This document shows positions 1-9,176 of a stretch of DNA of 22,500 bases, one piece after another. Location of the stretch: NCBI RefSeq assembly GCF_964340395.1, contig NC_135562.1, forward strand, positions 21,075,392 to 21,097,891, read 5' to 3'. The stretch comes from Glandiceps talaboti. Taxonomy: Eukaryota; Hemichordata; Enteropneusta; Spengelidae. Position 1 is the stretch's first letter, and each line of letters opens with the position of its first letter. The notes beneath the pieces were generated by a model. The model made no database searches. It had not been told where the DNA came from and saw only the letters and a list, made by a program, of their open reading frames with translations. Made by a program: the position numbers and the translations under genes.

Positions 1-44
<44 letters not shown>
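1..44. repeat. (CAT)n microsatellite, cut by left edge
   Basis: About 14 uninterrupted CAT units start at the first base, so the array continues outside the window. It degrades into CACTGCTACCATCACCAT just after. There is no sign that it lies in a coding frame. Confidence 0.95.
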
Positions 45-310
45 CTGCTACCATCACCATTATATTTTAACAACAACATTCACGTACAGTGTGAGTGATA
101 AGGTGAGGTGGGTACACTCAACAAAATGCATCGTTTTATTAAACAATTTTCTTACAATATATGTATTTTTATTTTTGTATTTTGGCATGTAAAGTACTCG
201 TAAAAATAAATGTTGAGTGCTCATCTCACCTATACATCTCAAAACACACAAAAAACAAAAACAAACTAATTGACAATAATTGAATCTTCAATTTGGTCAC
301 AAAACTATGG
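45..310. other. AT-rich unique DNA, no gene seen
   Basis: AT-rich sequence. The only open frame (minus strand, 63 codons) starts at a non-ATG codon and has no domain character. I see no RNA gene or repeat other than A-rich runs near 241-265. Confidence 0.6.
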
Positions 311-390
311 ATTGTAAAATGTGACCCTCCCCCATTCCTCCTGCCCTCCCCCTTTGTAAATACTGAAGGCTCCCTTATAGCTATAGCGTT
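311..390 (+). repeat. Dispersed repeat, copy A (pairs with 21980-22050)
   Basis: This stretch shares an ordered set of words with 21980-22050. The order is AATGTGACCC, a C-rich block with CCCCCATTCC-like text, CCCTCCCC, TGTAA-TACTGAA, then GCTCCCTT-AT. Both copies are on the same strand, about 21.6 kb apart, with several substitutions and small gaps. That is the pattern of an interspersed repeat family rather than chance. Its class and true ends cannot be fixed from two copies. Confidence 0.6.
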
Positions 391-431
391 GGCAAGATAA
401 GGTTTATGTCAGAGAGTTATCAAAGACAATC

Positions 432-476
432 AGGTCATACGAAGGTCACAGTTAAAACTAGGTCAGGTCACGTGAC
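432..476 (+). promoter_or_regulatory. AGGTCA cluster with perfect DR5, then GTCACGTGAC
   Basis: Four AGGTCA half-sites lie in direct orientation at 432, 443, 460 and 465. The first two are separated by five bases (TACGA), which is the canonical DR5 spacing bound by RAR/RXR-type nuclear receptors. The last half-site runs into GTCACGTGAC (467-476), a palindromic E-box of the USF/MITF/TFE type. The motif match is exact. Receptor binding is inference. Confidence 0.4.
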
Positions 477-510
477 GATTAAATTAATCTTAACATAACT
501 TGACGTTATT

Positions 511-572
511 ATTGTATTGTATTGTATTGTATTGTATTGTATTGTATTGTATTGTATTGTATTGTATTGTAT
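511..572. repeat. (ATTGT)12 microsatellite
   Basis: Twelve perfect pentanucleotide ATTGT units, ending in ATGGC. It is a pure array without interruptions, so probably young. Confidence 0.97.
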
Positions 573-995
573 GGCTGATAATACCACCATGTTTAAAAAG
601 TGGTTCATGACCTTTGACTTTGCTAAATATTTTTTTTAAATATTTTTTGTTACATATTACAATAACCACCTATACAAATTAGGTTTAATAACTGAATCAA
701 AAACACCACAGGCAAAGGTCTCCGGATCGTCTGATTGCGGCTATTGCGATAACAGGACACACAATGTTTATCTTTATAAGGGGGTGGAGTTCCTTACATA
801 ACTCGACTATCTATCTACGCTGGAAATTCGATTTTACATACGTGCAAATTTTCAGGTGAGCCGACACTTGGACGCGAATGCTGGTGGCTGCTATCCATAC
901 AATTGCTTTAATCTGATGGCAATGGGCGGTTTTGTATTCGGGAAACAATTATAGCAAAAAAAAAGTCATCACTCTCCTATGTGACGTAGTTCAGA
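573..995. other. Non-coding stretch with DR1 and TATA-like words
   Basis: No open frame of note. TGACCTTTGACTT (608-620) reads on the minus strand as a DR1 (AAGTCA-A-AGGTCA). A TATAAG word sits at 775-780. A CAG/GTGAGC donor-like site sits at 853-861 with no ATG between them. This could be a TATA promoter with an untranslated first exon, but nothing downstream confirms it. Confidence 0.35.
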
Positions 996-1080
996 GTCAG
1001 TTTCATCTATGTCAGTTTCATCTATGCTAGTTACCATAGAGATGAGTCAGTTTCATCTATGCTAGTTACCATAGAGATGA
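996..1080. repeat. 35-bp tandem repeat, 2.4 copies
   Basis: A 15-bp partial copy (996-1010) is followed by two identical 35-bp units, 1011-1045 and 1046-1080, each beginning GTCAGTTTCATCTATG. Each unit holds an imperfect inverted repeat, TCATCT-ATG against CATAGAGATGA. It also holds GTTACCATAGAGATGA, a weak RFX X-box-like half. Confidence 0.95.
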
Positions 1081-1241
1081 CAGTCACCACTTCGGATTCA
1101 ATAGCTAGCATTCTTGAATGTAGAGTTAATATCAAATATTGACCTAAGCTTACACATGGGGAAAATTTAAAGAAATACACAGGCACTCGTTTATACACAG
1201 TCAGTACTGGTTACGCACACACTTTTATAATATAATATAGG

Positions 1242-1266
1242 TAAATAAATAAATAAATAAATAAAT
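1242..1266. repeat. (TAAA)n microsatellite
   Basis: About six TAAA units, ending in TATGCGCGC. Confidence 0.9.
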
Positions 1267-1330
1267 ATGCGCGCACTCACAAACACACATGACAACACAC
1301 CACAACAGAAACACAATACAACGCTACAAT

Positions 1331-1349
1331 TACTACTACTACTACTACT

Positions 1350-1406
<57 letters not shown>

Positions 1407-1720
1407 CAACACAACACAACACAACACAACACTACACTACACTACAACAACATCAACAACACAGCACAACACAACACAACACAACACAACACAGCACAAC
1501 ACAACACAACACAACACAACACAACACAACACTACACTACAACAACAACAACAACAACACAACACAGCACAGCACAACACAACACAACACAACACAACAC
1601 AACACAACACAACACAACACAACACTACAGCACAGCACAATCCAACACAACACAACACAACACAACACAACACAACACAACACAACACAACACAACACAA
1701 CACAACACAACACAACACAA
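1331..1720. repeat. Compound satellite: (ACT)n-(CAA)n-(CAACA)n
   Basis: An ACT block (1331-1350) passes into about 18 CAA units (to about 1406), then into a long CAACA pentamer array to 1720. The pentamer array is interrupted by CACTA, CAGCA and short CAA blocks. The interruptions recur as a group: ACTACACTACAACAAC appears near 1436 and again near 1531, each followed by ACACAGCAC. That points to internal segmental duplication as well as slippage. Long frames on both strands (poly-Q/N/T and poly-C/V) are products of the repeat, not genes. Confidence 0.97.
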
Positions 1721-1722
1721 CT

Positions 1723-1975
1723 CTACCCTACATTACATCGCATTAACGTTTGTTGCATTATTGTTTGGATTATGTCTGCCGTAGATAACATGTGTGACTT
1801 ACAGGTCAATGATCGTCAATCGAGAGAGTTAATATTTTCACAAAATTCAAAATAAATTATAGATACGTGTGCTTGAGGTGTTCGGTGTTTATTTTATGTT
1901 GTTTTTATTTAGTATTTAAAGGGGTAAATACGGTCATAGTTTCAGTCGCTCTGTACCAATAGAATTATATACACG
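1723..1975. other. Unique AT-rich DNA, no gene seen
   Basis: An open plus-strand frame continues out of the satellite to 1855, but it is only the unbroken repeat running on. AATAAA-type words occur near 1850. Nothing else is recognisable. Confidence 0.55.
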
Positions 1976-2275
1976 GGGTCAACTTCGAGATCCGAGGCCA
2001 ATTTATCTTCGGTTGTTGTCCGTCGACAAGAACGAAAAGCCGGGACCACATTCCACTTTTAGGTGGAGTGCGGCATACATTTCGAACTATACACACGATG
2101 CTAAATATATAACAGCATAGGAGAGGCACTACAGTTCGTTAACCATACACTGTCCGGTGAACAAACAGACAAATGCGTGTGAAAATTTACCTTGGCGTTG
2201 TTCTCACCTGACGAAGTATGGAGGTCGAAACGTTTGAATAAATTTGGTAGTGCCTAGTCTTTGATTCAAGTTTGT
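1976..2275 (+). mobile_element. Possible 3' end of an old retroelement (Penelope-like?)
   Basis: The signature is CACCTGACGAAG, 8 bases, GTCGAAACGTTTGAATAAA at 2205-2243. CTGACGAAG...CGAAACG text followed by a short tail recurs at the 3' ends of retroelements in many invertebrate genomes, and hammerhead-type ribozymes with CTGANGA and GAAA boxes are known in Penelope-like elements. Upstream, 2046-2073 is an imperfect hairpin (CCACATTCCAC against GGTGGAGTGCGG). No reverse transcriptase or GIY-YIG frame survives here. Both boundaries are guesses. The family name comes from memory of similar ends, not a database match. Confidence 0.3.
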
Positions 2276-3515
2276 TTTAAAATTTCCCTGGGAAAAAATA
2301 ACCTAACATGGTGTCCACCTGGCCTGTGGACATAGTATATAATACCTATTGGAGGGTAGCTTTTGGAGGATAAATTTCAGAGGGGCGCCCCAACGCAGTC
2401 CAATTTGGAGATGTTACTCACTGTCAAAGAGCACTGTACCTGCCTGAACTTGCAACCAGCGCCAGCTAGCCCCGGGCAACTAGCTTCTTAACGTTACAAA
2501 TAGTTGACGTCGAAAGTGCAATGGAAAAATTCCATTCCAAATTCAGTCGCCGATTAAGATGTTAATTTGTGGCCCTCTGTAGTTTTTATCGGGAAGGAAT
2601 TTGTTGGAGTCTTTCTTGATGTCTAAATTAGGTGTAGTCAATTTCTGCATGGCATTCTTGGTATGGCTTCAACCCAAAGTCCTCAATAGTTTCTAACTGT
2701 ATTTCACGGAGTCATATTACGGGTTGTTTGAAGGGATATGCTAACCTGACAGAAAGTGGCCGGGGTCTGACAAAAATATTCACGCTAGACAATGACCATT
2801 TTAAGTGCTGCCAGAAGTGATTTTCTGGTCCTGAAATGTCTTAACAATTCAAAGTGATAAATCATTGGTTTGAAGGCCCACTGACCCGCGCACCTAAGGC
2901 GAACACGTATTGTTGACTGACCCTCAGTTGACCGAGGTGAATTTGTCTGTCGCGGCGATTGTCTAAACTGTCAGACGACCGGAATGTTTACCCACCAAAA
3001 GTTCCTGTCGGCAGAAATTTTCCAGCGTTCGGATATTTAAAGATATGAACACCTGTCGTCAAAAAATATCAGAACGTCAATGCAGACGATAATGTTGTTG
3101 ATAAATAACCGAAATGGGTTTACATTCGCCACATTGTATAAATTCTTGTTATTGTCGTAATATAAACAATGACTAACAATACCCAACATCGATATTACAA
3201 TCATCACAATACCCCATTGTAGTCTGGGATTCAATCGTCGCGCTTTCGCCGAGATCAAATCGTAGACAATTGTCTGTGATCAAACACACGGAGACTGTAG
3301 ACTTGAAGTGCGTCACCATTCCGTTTCAATTCCTAAACACGGGTCAAATGAACAGTAATCTGACCGCTAGACTCAAGAAGTACTTCTGGCATATTTCGAC
3401 CGTCGTCAGGTCTTTTTTAGTGAGTCGACTTTTTATCCCAGTGCACGGTTTGATAGATTTGCCGTAGCAAATAGTTTCTTAACGAAGTATCATTTCTGTA
3501 GTGTATCACATTAAT
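2276..3515. other. Unique non-coding DNA, small inverted repeats
   Basis: This is slightly more GC-rich than its neighbours, with no credible gene. TTTCCCTGGGAAA (2283-2295) and TGTCCAC-n7-GTGGACA (2312-2332) are short inverted repeats. A minus-strand open frame at 3037-3258 contains a hydrophobic run, but it has a TTG start and no in-frame ATG before the run. I therefore do not call it. Confidence 0.5.
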
Positions 3516-3529
3516 GTTGCTATGGCAAC
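3516..3529. promoter_or_regulatory. RFX X-box, GTTGCTATGGCAAC
   Basis: A full two-half X-box (GTTGCY-N2-RGCAAC) matching the RFX family consensus. RFX factors control ciliary genes in animals. No ciliary gene is visible nearby, so only the motif is certain. Confidence 0.45.
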
Positions 3530-4574
3530 AAGATCAACAACAACATTTTTCCTTTAAAAAGGCGACTTAGCTAGCTTTAGTCAACTAAACATTCTGATGC
3601 ATCACCATCGACAAACAAACAAACAATCGATATTGTGCCGTTACGTCATGGGTGATTACTTATGAATGGGCGTTCAGAACACGACCCCGGTGTATATGAA
3701 TAGTTGAAATACCAAGGAAATACCAAGACACATTTTTTATATTTGTGTTTATTTTCCTTCAACATGTTCAAGATAATTTTGATACAGACTAAATGTTCCA
3801 TTTCTTCCATACGACGTCAACAACACGACATAAAACTAGTATTATGAACGAGAACTTGGTAAGTTTTTGAAATCAAAAAGTGGCAAGGAATGCAGGGTAT
3901 AAAAACAAACACGTGTATATTCTCTTTCGTCACTATCAGCTGTGTGAGAAGATGTAGGAGAGTAGTTTCAGATTGGGTACTGTCAAGTCAGGACTTGCCT
4001 CGTCACGCCAAATGTGGCACGACTAACGGCGTTTATTTACCGACATGGCCTTTTCCCAGGGCTGTGTAGGCAAGAGGTGTGAACGTCACCTAGTCAGGGT
4101 AAACAAGTTCAGTTCACACAAAACTCCGAACACTGCACGTACCCACGGTGCGGTCAGTGACTGACCACTTAATCGGTCATTCTCTACCAGTCCGTGATCC
4201 CGGCGGAAGCGAAACTGTAATCTTTCGGACTTTCCGAATCGTACTTCCCGATAAATAAAGTTAACAATTTCTTGAGAAATGTAACTCTTTCGCCACGTGT
4301 ACACATAAAAAGATCCCTTAAACCTACAATTTATTTTGTGGGAGTATCGTTTCCCTCAAATAGGTTACGAGAAATTATAAAGGCCAACAGTACAACGCTA
4401 AATGTTCAACATGACATAAAACAGGAGCGAACAATCGAAACTTTTCGCGGTGTCTGTCTGTGGAGAGGTGCGACGTGGGTATGAACTTTACAGTTTCGAC
4501 AAACTTCGTTTCGTCGTGCATTTAGGAACATGGTTACTTCTAAAACTACACACTCAATCTTTAAAAGTACTACA
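3530..4574. other. Non-coding DNA with overlapping chance frames
   Basis: It holds TTACGTCA (3641-3648), CACGTG at 3910 and 4294, and a GCCA-AATG-TGGC dyad near 4007-4018. Open frames of about 70 codons overlap on both strands at 4086-4618. None shows a domain, good start context or splice pattern, and several share the same DNA, as chance frames do. Confidence 0.5.
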
Positions 4575-4588
4575 GTTGCTATGGAAAC
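4575..4588. promoter_or_regulatory. RFX X-box, GTTGCTATGGAAAC
   Basis: Matches the X-box consensus in both halves. It lies inside a 137-codon open frame (4450-4863) that I consider non-coding. Confidence 0.4.
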
Positions 4589-5384
4589 AACGATGTCCAG
4601 GGTTTCAATGTGTTCCATTGAATCTACATGTAGTTGTTATATATATCGTACAATACTCTCTGAAATGTAGACAGTTTATTGATTTTAGCGACAAAAGTAT
4701 TCTTCGGGAGAATAGTGGTAAACACGTGACTCTGAAATTAATAAGATTTGGGAGAAGATGTAATATCATTGCTCCTATCAATTTCCTTCCTTCCAGACGT
4801 TCACATTTAGCAGTTAATATTAAGCCAATTATAAATTTCTTTATTTTCAAAGGATGGCCTTAAAAGTGAAACACGGAAGCGCGATTCAAAACTTAGTGAA
4901 TTTTCGTCACAAGTACTATTTAACTTTCGTACGGAACTCTTTTTACTCTAGTGATCACGTGACCATGGGACATACGTAATTCTCTCAAGCCACTGACAGA
5001 ACTATCAACAATGATCAAGTGATCACGTGATCATTTGGAAGTTTTCAAACATGATACAATGATGTAAGTTTCTGGAGTTACAAATTTTGCAGTTTAATAA
5101 AACAAATCTCACGTCTCAGCGAATTATTGCTATCTTTTTCTAAAAAGAACCCCAAAGTTGTTAATAAACTAAATCACGGTATATTTAGATTCAAAACTTA
5201 AATTGATTATTGTCCTAAAAGAAGAAATGTTCAAAATTCCAGACTAGGGTAATATAAATAGTTCTTAGCATTGCAAAAGTCCAAACTACATGGTGACGAC
5301 ATTACCCCTTATTACACAGTCAGTCAGTCAAGAATTACATTAGGTGTCAATCACCTAGATTCATCATTTCGTTTTCAAAGAAAC
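4589..5384. other. Non-coding DNA with three E-boxes
   Basis: E-boxes CACGTG occur at 4723, 4956 and 5024. The last two sit in GTGATCACGTGA words 70 bp apart, and the second is a perfect 14-bp palindrome (5020-5033). No gene, tRNA or repeat is recognised. Confidence 0.5.
5020..5033. promoter_or_regulatory. Palindromic E-box TGATCACGTGATCA
   Basis: A perfect 14-bp palindrome around CACGTG. A near copy, GTGATCACGTGACC, lies at 4951-4964. bHLH-zip factors of the USF/MITF/TFE group bind the TCACGTGA core. Use in vivo is inference. Confidence 0.4.
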
Positions 5385-5595
5385 CACCATTCCGGTTCTC
5401 GCCACCGTCCTATTGTATCGACACAATCGTGTCCGGACATTTGTTAATTGTGTCGTAATTTTTATTTTCCATGGGGACCTTTTAGATTATTCCGGAAGTC
5501 CGGAACTTGTTTCGGCATGTAAGATCACTGCGCATGTGTAGATGCCCACGCAAGGCCCAGACAACGCTCGCGACACGCGTGACCCTAGTATTACA
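5385..5595 (+). promoter_or_regulatory. Possible TATA-less promoter upstream of 5596
   Basis: CpG becomes denser than in the flanks, especially 5553-5583 (ACGCTCGCGACACGCGTGAC). CCGGAAGT at 5492-5499 is a full ETS/GABP-type site. TGCGCATG at 5529-5536 is half of an NRF1-like site. The ATG that follows sits in CAATGGCG, which also resembles a YY1 word. These elements typically occur together in TATA-less housekeeping promoters of animals. There is no transcript evidence. Confidence 0.3.
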
Positions 5596-5741
5596 ATGGC
5601 GTCTCGTACAGTGTGTTCCCTTTCCCATTGTAAGCCATCACTATATATATTTGAGAAGAATGTGGACTTTTCTGTAAGAAACAAAAGAGAAAAGATCAAA
5701 TTCTTCCGGCAATTGCGACATGTAGGAGCTTGTAACGGAAG
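5596..5741 (+). CDS. Candidate first coding exon, unknown protein
   Basis: ATG at 5596 has A at -3 and G at +4, a good animal start context. It opens about 48 codons beginning MASRTVCSLSHCKPS. The product has a CSLSHC pair early, then a basic, charged stretch VRNKREKIKFFRQLRHVG. At 5741/5742 the sequence AAG/GTATGA fits a splice donor in phase 2. Without splicing, the frame ends eight codons later at 5758-5760. A frame 18 codons longer starts at ATG 5542, but I prefer 5596 for its context and the promoter-like DNA before it. I do not recognise the protein, and no second exon or acceptor was found. It may be a chance frame. Confidence 0.25.
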
Positions 5742-6201
5742 GTATGAATCGGAAGTATAAGTTAATATCGTTAATGTTTGAATCTTGTATACTTTCGTTT
5801 CCCCGTGAATTACCCGGTGTGTAACCCATTTCTACAAGACATCATTCACATATCTTTCGATACGTGGCTCTTAATTCTTATATCCTCTTTTTCTTGCTTG
5901 TTTTGAAAAGTTTCTTTCCGGTTTACTTTGACGTAGACAACCAATGAAAAGTCGTCAAAGTGTAGAGTATGCCATTTATCATGTTGATACACCGATTATT
6001 TGTGATCGTTCATCAGTCTGCGAACCCCAGAATTCTGAACAAGTGATTATTTTAGACCTTTAATGGGACAAAACGGAATGTTATACACACATCTTTTTTA
6101 AATCGGTCTTAAATTGTTGTAAGGTCTACACTACATGTGTCTGGTAGTGATTTGGTAAAGAAATAATCACTTCATACATTCTTTTATATGTACCATGCTG
6201 T
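5742..6201. other. Non-coding (possible start of intron), no gene seen
   Basis: AT-rich unique DNA between the candidate donor and the TATG array. No open frame or motif of note was seen. Confidence 0.45.
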
Positions 6202-6414
6202 GTATGTATGTATGTATGTATGTATGTATGTATGTATGTATGTATGTATGTATGTATGTATGTATGTATGTTTGTTTGTTTGTTTGTTTGTTTGTATGTA
6301 TGTATGTATGTATGTATGTATGTATGTATGTATGTATGTATGTATGTATGTATGTATGTATGTACGGTTGTTTGTTTGTTTGTTTGTTTGTTTATTTGTT
6401 TGTTTATTTGTTTG
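6202..6414. repeat. Alternating (TATG)n / (TTTG)n array
   Basis: Four blocks: TATG (6202-6270), TTTG (6271-6294), TATG (6295-6364) and TTTG (6368-6414, with some TTTA). The blockwise alternation suggests one point variant that spread by slippage and then by duplication of a whole block pair. Three poly-C/V/Y/M frames here are shadows of the repeat. Confidence 0.97.
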
Positions 6415-6624
6415 AAGTGCTTTTTGTTTGTGTGTTTGTTATACCAACGTTTGTCAATGTGTCCTTAATCATGACGACGGTTCGACTCGACCAGATCATA
6501 ACAATGAACATTTAACCAAAGTTCCTAATGATTTGCTCTGATATTTTGTGTTTCCTTTCGATAATATTAAATTTCAAAACGACCGGGTGCTATTTTAGTT
6601 AACAATTGCAATTATCATGTATTC
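6415..6624. other. Unique DNA, no gene seen
   Basis: Short AT-rich spacer between repeats. Confidence 0.5.
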
Positions 6625-6664
6625 CACTCCCTCCCCTCCCCTCCCCCCCCACACACACACACAC
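6625..6664. repeat. CCCTC tract followed by (CA)8
   Basis: A pyrimidine run with CTCCC units ends in eight C and passes into CA dinucleotides. Confidence 0.9.
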
Positions 6665-7305
6665 TGTCAAAACGATCAGAAGCTGAGCAATAGGGTTGCC
6701 GTCTTTCCGTCGTCGTAAACCATTAGCCTGTTTTACGGCTATGCTAAATTATTTTCCAATATTTTCAATCTCTCTTCATCATGATGGCAATGACACCAAT
6801 CTGTAACTATCTGCCCCCTCCCCCTCCATCATGATCTCAAAATGGTTGTACCACTGAGCCATGCTATGCACAAAACTACTGAAACTACCTGTAGATATCA
6901 TTTCTAATAAATTGACAGTATATTTCCGTCATGGTACGTATATCGTATCTTATCACACCACAGCAGCGAGATCAGCGGTCTGTGTGATAACCCCTTTAAC
7001 CGGTACTCTTTCATATATGTTACCAATTATATATAACAGAACATCAGTTCCTCTAAAACGCAAAGGACTTTGACAACGCTTAGTTTCAAGTTAGTGAACT
7101 CGGTATCGGACATGCGGTATGTTTTTGATACGTGATATTATTAGAGTGCACTGCCCCCGAAGTTATTAAACATGTAAAATGACTGAAGCGACGAAACAAA
7201 AGTACCAAATGTGTGTCGTATTCCCGTTAATTTCAAAACACAAGATGGCTGTTTGGACGAACTGCTTAACAACTAAAACAACTAAAAATATAACAATTTT
7301 TTCAC
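6665..7305. other. Unique DNA, no gene seen
   Basis: Contains a second C-rich patch (6811-6828). A 70-codon plus-strand frame at 6861-7073 has no supporting feature. Confidence 0.5.
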
Positions 7306-7323
7306 GGGGGGGGGGGGGGGGGG
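7306..7323. repeat. Poly-G tract, 18 G
   Basis: An uninterrupted run of 18 G on the plus strand. Such a run can form G-quadruplexes and is prone to length error in sequencing. Confidence 0.9.
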
Positions 7324-7692
7324 TAAAATCTTCATGGAACGAGCCTACTACCCGTAACTCGAATTGGGAACCGTGATCTACACTTGGTTTAAATATGTAA
7401 ATGTATTGTAACGATTGGTGGGTGATCCGGATTCCGGAAGTTCGTAGTACAGTTATTCTAGTATCACGTTTTATTACACAATTGGAAGGCGACAAAGTAC
7501 TTAGCACGGATGTTAACAGTTAGAATAATTGACAATTATGAAAAATTGGTCAAATTACATATAGCTACTGGTAGTAGGACATCCCTATGCAAAACGACTC
7601 ACGTTGTCGTTTGTTATTATTTTACAAGTAAATGTAACCGGGGTATTCCAAAGAAGTTACCTATTTTCCATGAAAGAATATATGTGTGTGTT
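7324..7692. other. Unique DNA with one ETS site
   Basis: CCGGAAGT occurs at 7434-7441. Open frames on both strands here run through the poly-G tracts or start at weak codons. I do not call a gene. Confidence 0.5.
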
Positions 7693-7704
7693 GGGGGGGG
7701 GGGG
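7693..7704. repeat. Poly-G tract, 12 G
   Basis: Twelve G in a row, followed by TTTAAGGAGGGGG. It lies 370 bp after the first poly-G run on the same strand. Confidence 0.9.
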
Positions 7705-8632
7705 TTTAAGGAGGGGGTAGTATCTTCTCTTCCTCTTTGGACTATATGACCATCTTGGAAACACTCAAGGGTTCGCTAGCTGAAAAGGTCAAAGGGTTAC
7801 CGAACACGACTTCCTCTTAGTCCTCATATCCTTATCAGTGTCCGGACCTGCTAGTACACCGTAACGCGGTAGCGTGACTTTGTGATAAAAAATGAACCAA
7901 AAAAGACAGATGGATATCAATGCATACCTGAAAATTGGCAAAGAGCTATGTGTCTACATCTTGTTTTATCGTGCATAAGTTAATCCTAAAATATTCGAAA
8001 TTTTCTATGCTGTGAATGTATTGCATTAACTCCTACGACAATAACACCAATCATGGTTTCAAATTCGTAACCTATACCAAACTTAAGGAACTGAGAGTTC
8101 ACTATCCCTGTGTTTCCCCGTAACTTTGATACGCCACTTTCTTGTCTTATCTTGTACCGGCACCTTTTAACACAGACACAATAAACACGATGTACAAACA
8201 ACACGCATCAAGACCGAAACTTTCTAGGAAGAAGGGGAGACATTGCACCACATGGATAGGACGATAAGGGGTGTAGAACAGTTGTTTACAATAGATTTAT
8301 TACAGAAATTCTGACATTTCAACCCCGTTATATTACCAAAGAGCCCACAGAGACTACAAGTAGTCCTCCTTGCGATATTTGGCTCTTGTATCAGAAAATA
8401 GGTTCCCGCCTCACTATCCCAAATGTGTCACCTCAAATTGGAAAAGAAACCATCAGCAAAAGGCCCAGTTCTGGTTAGGATTAAAATTCAAGTCTGAAAA
8501 AGAACAGAATGCTCCAGTGTAATCTTTATAACTAAATTTATAGAGTAACTAACGCTAATGTGAGAATCTGGGATCGAATTCGATGAATTAGATTGAAGTC
8601 CAATTAAACTTTTGAGAACAACGACGTGTTAC
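7705..8632. other. Unique non-coding DNA, no gene seen
   Basis: A DR1-like AGGTCA-A-AGGGTT lies at 7786-7798. TTCCCGCC (8403-8410) is an E2F-type core on the minus strand. No open frame is credible. Confidence 0.5.
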
Positions 8633-8681
8633 TGTTATTATTGTTGTTGTTTATGTTTATGTTATTGTTGTTGTTGTTTAT
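8633..8681. repeat. Imperfect TTG/TTA repeat
   Basis: Degenerate triplet-like sequence (TTATTATTGTTGTTG, TTTATG, then TTG units) 140 bp before a purer TTG array. It is probably an older repeat of the same type. Confidence 0.8.
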
Positions 8682-8815
8682 TCTATCGTTTTCACTGTAA
8701 TGATGCGAGTGATGAGTCATGCCTACAAAGACGATACTCTTAATTTCGTTCATATTTGTGTCATTTTGCTGACGATGATAGTTTTGCATATTTGTACGAT
8801 GACGATGATCATGAA
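8682..8815. other. Spacer between TTG repeats
   Basis: Contains GAC/GAT triplet-like text (8771-8812) but nothing else. Confidence 0.5.
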
Positions 8816-8816
8816 G

Positions 8817-8863
<47 letters not shown>
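8816..8863. repeat. (TTG)16 microsatellite
   Basis: Sixteen uninterrupted TTG units. Poly-N frames on the minus strand come from it. Confidence 0.96.
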
Positions 8864-9176
8864 GCTATAGAAGGTAATACCTATGATAATTGTGAATGCT
8901 CTGTTTGCAGTGTTTTTATTCAGTTTTAGGGCGAAATGTTCGGAAGAACCTGGAAACATTACCAATTTCCATTGCGTCCTGAGTAGGCAGACGAAAAGTT
9001 CTTTCTATGGTATAGTAACCAATGCTTGTCTTTGTAATTTTACTGGTGTTCACGTGGTTCATGTCAGTACGTAGTTAAAGAACGTCTTGTAATTGCGGAT
9101 AAGGTAAAGTTGTCATTAAAACTAGGACAAGAAAAGTGGGTGTTGTATAGCTGTGATATTAGCCGACAGACTTGTC
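8864..9176. other. Unique DNA, no gene seen
   Basis: A short frame at 8883-9074 (63 codons, starting at an ATA codon rather than ATG) opens with a hydrophobic stretch. It has no start context, promoter or domain. CACGTG occurs at 9051. Confidence 0.45.

Noticed and set aside
1267-1855. Long plus-strand frames (159 and 188 codons) and minus-strand frames over the same DNA
   Set aside because: They are poly-Q/N/T and poly-C/V translations of the CAA/CAACA satellite, open in several frames at once.
3037-3258. Minus-strand frame with a hydrophobic segment resembling a signal anchor
   Set aside because: It begins at TTG, has no ATG before the hydrophobic run, no promoter or clean splice signal, and ordinary length for chance.
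4450-4863. 137-codon plus-strand open frame
   Set aside because: No recognisable domain; the opposite strand is also open over much of it; one frame of this length is expected by chance in a window of this size.
7166-7507. 113-codon minus-strand frame
   Set aside because: It runs through the poly-G tract (poly-proline) and shows no family features.
8565-8585. T-arm-like ATTCGATCCC on the minus strand
   Set aside because: The flanking bases do not form a T stem and no A box lies upstream.
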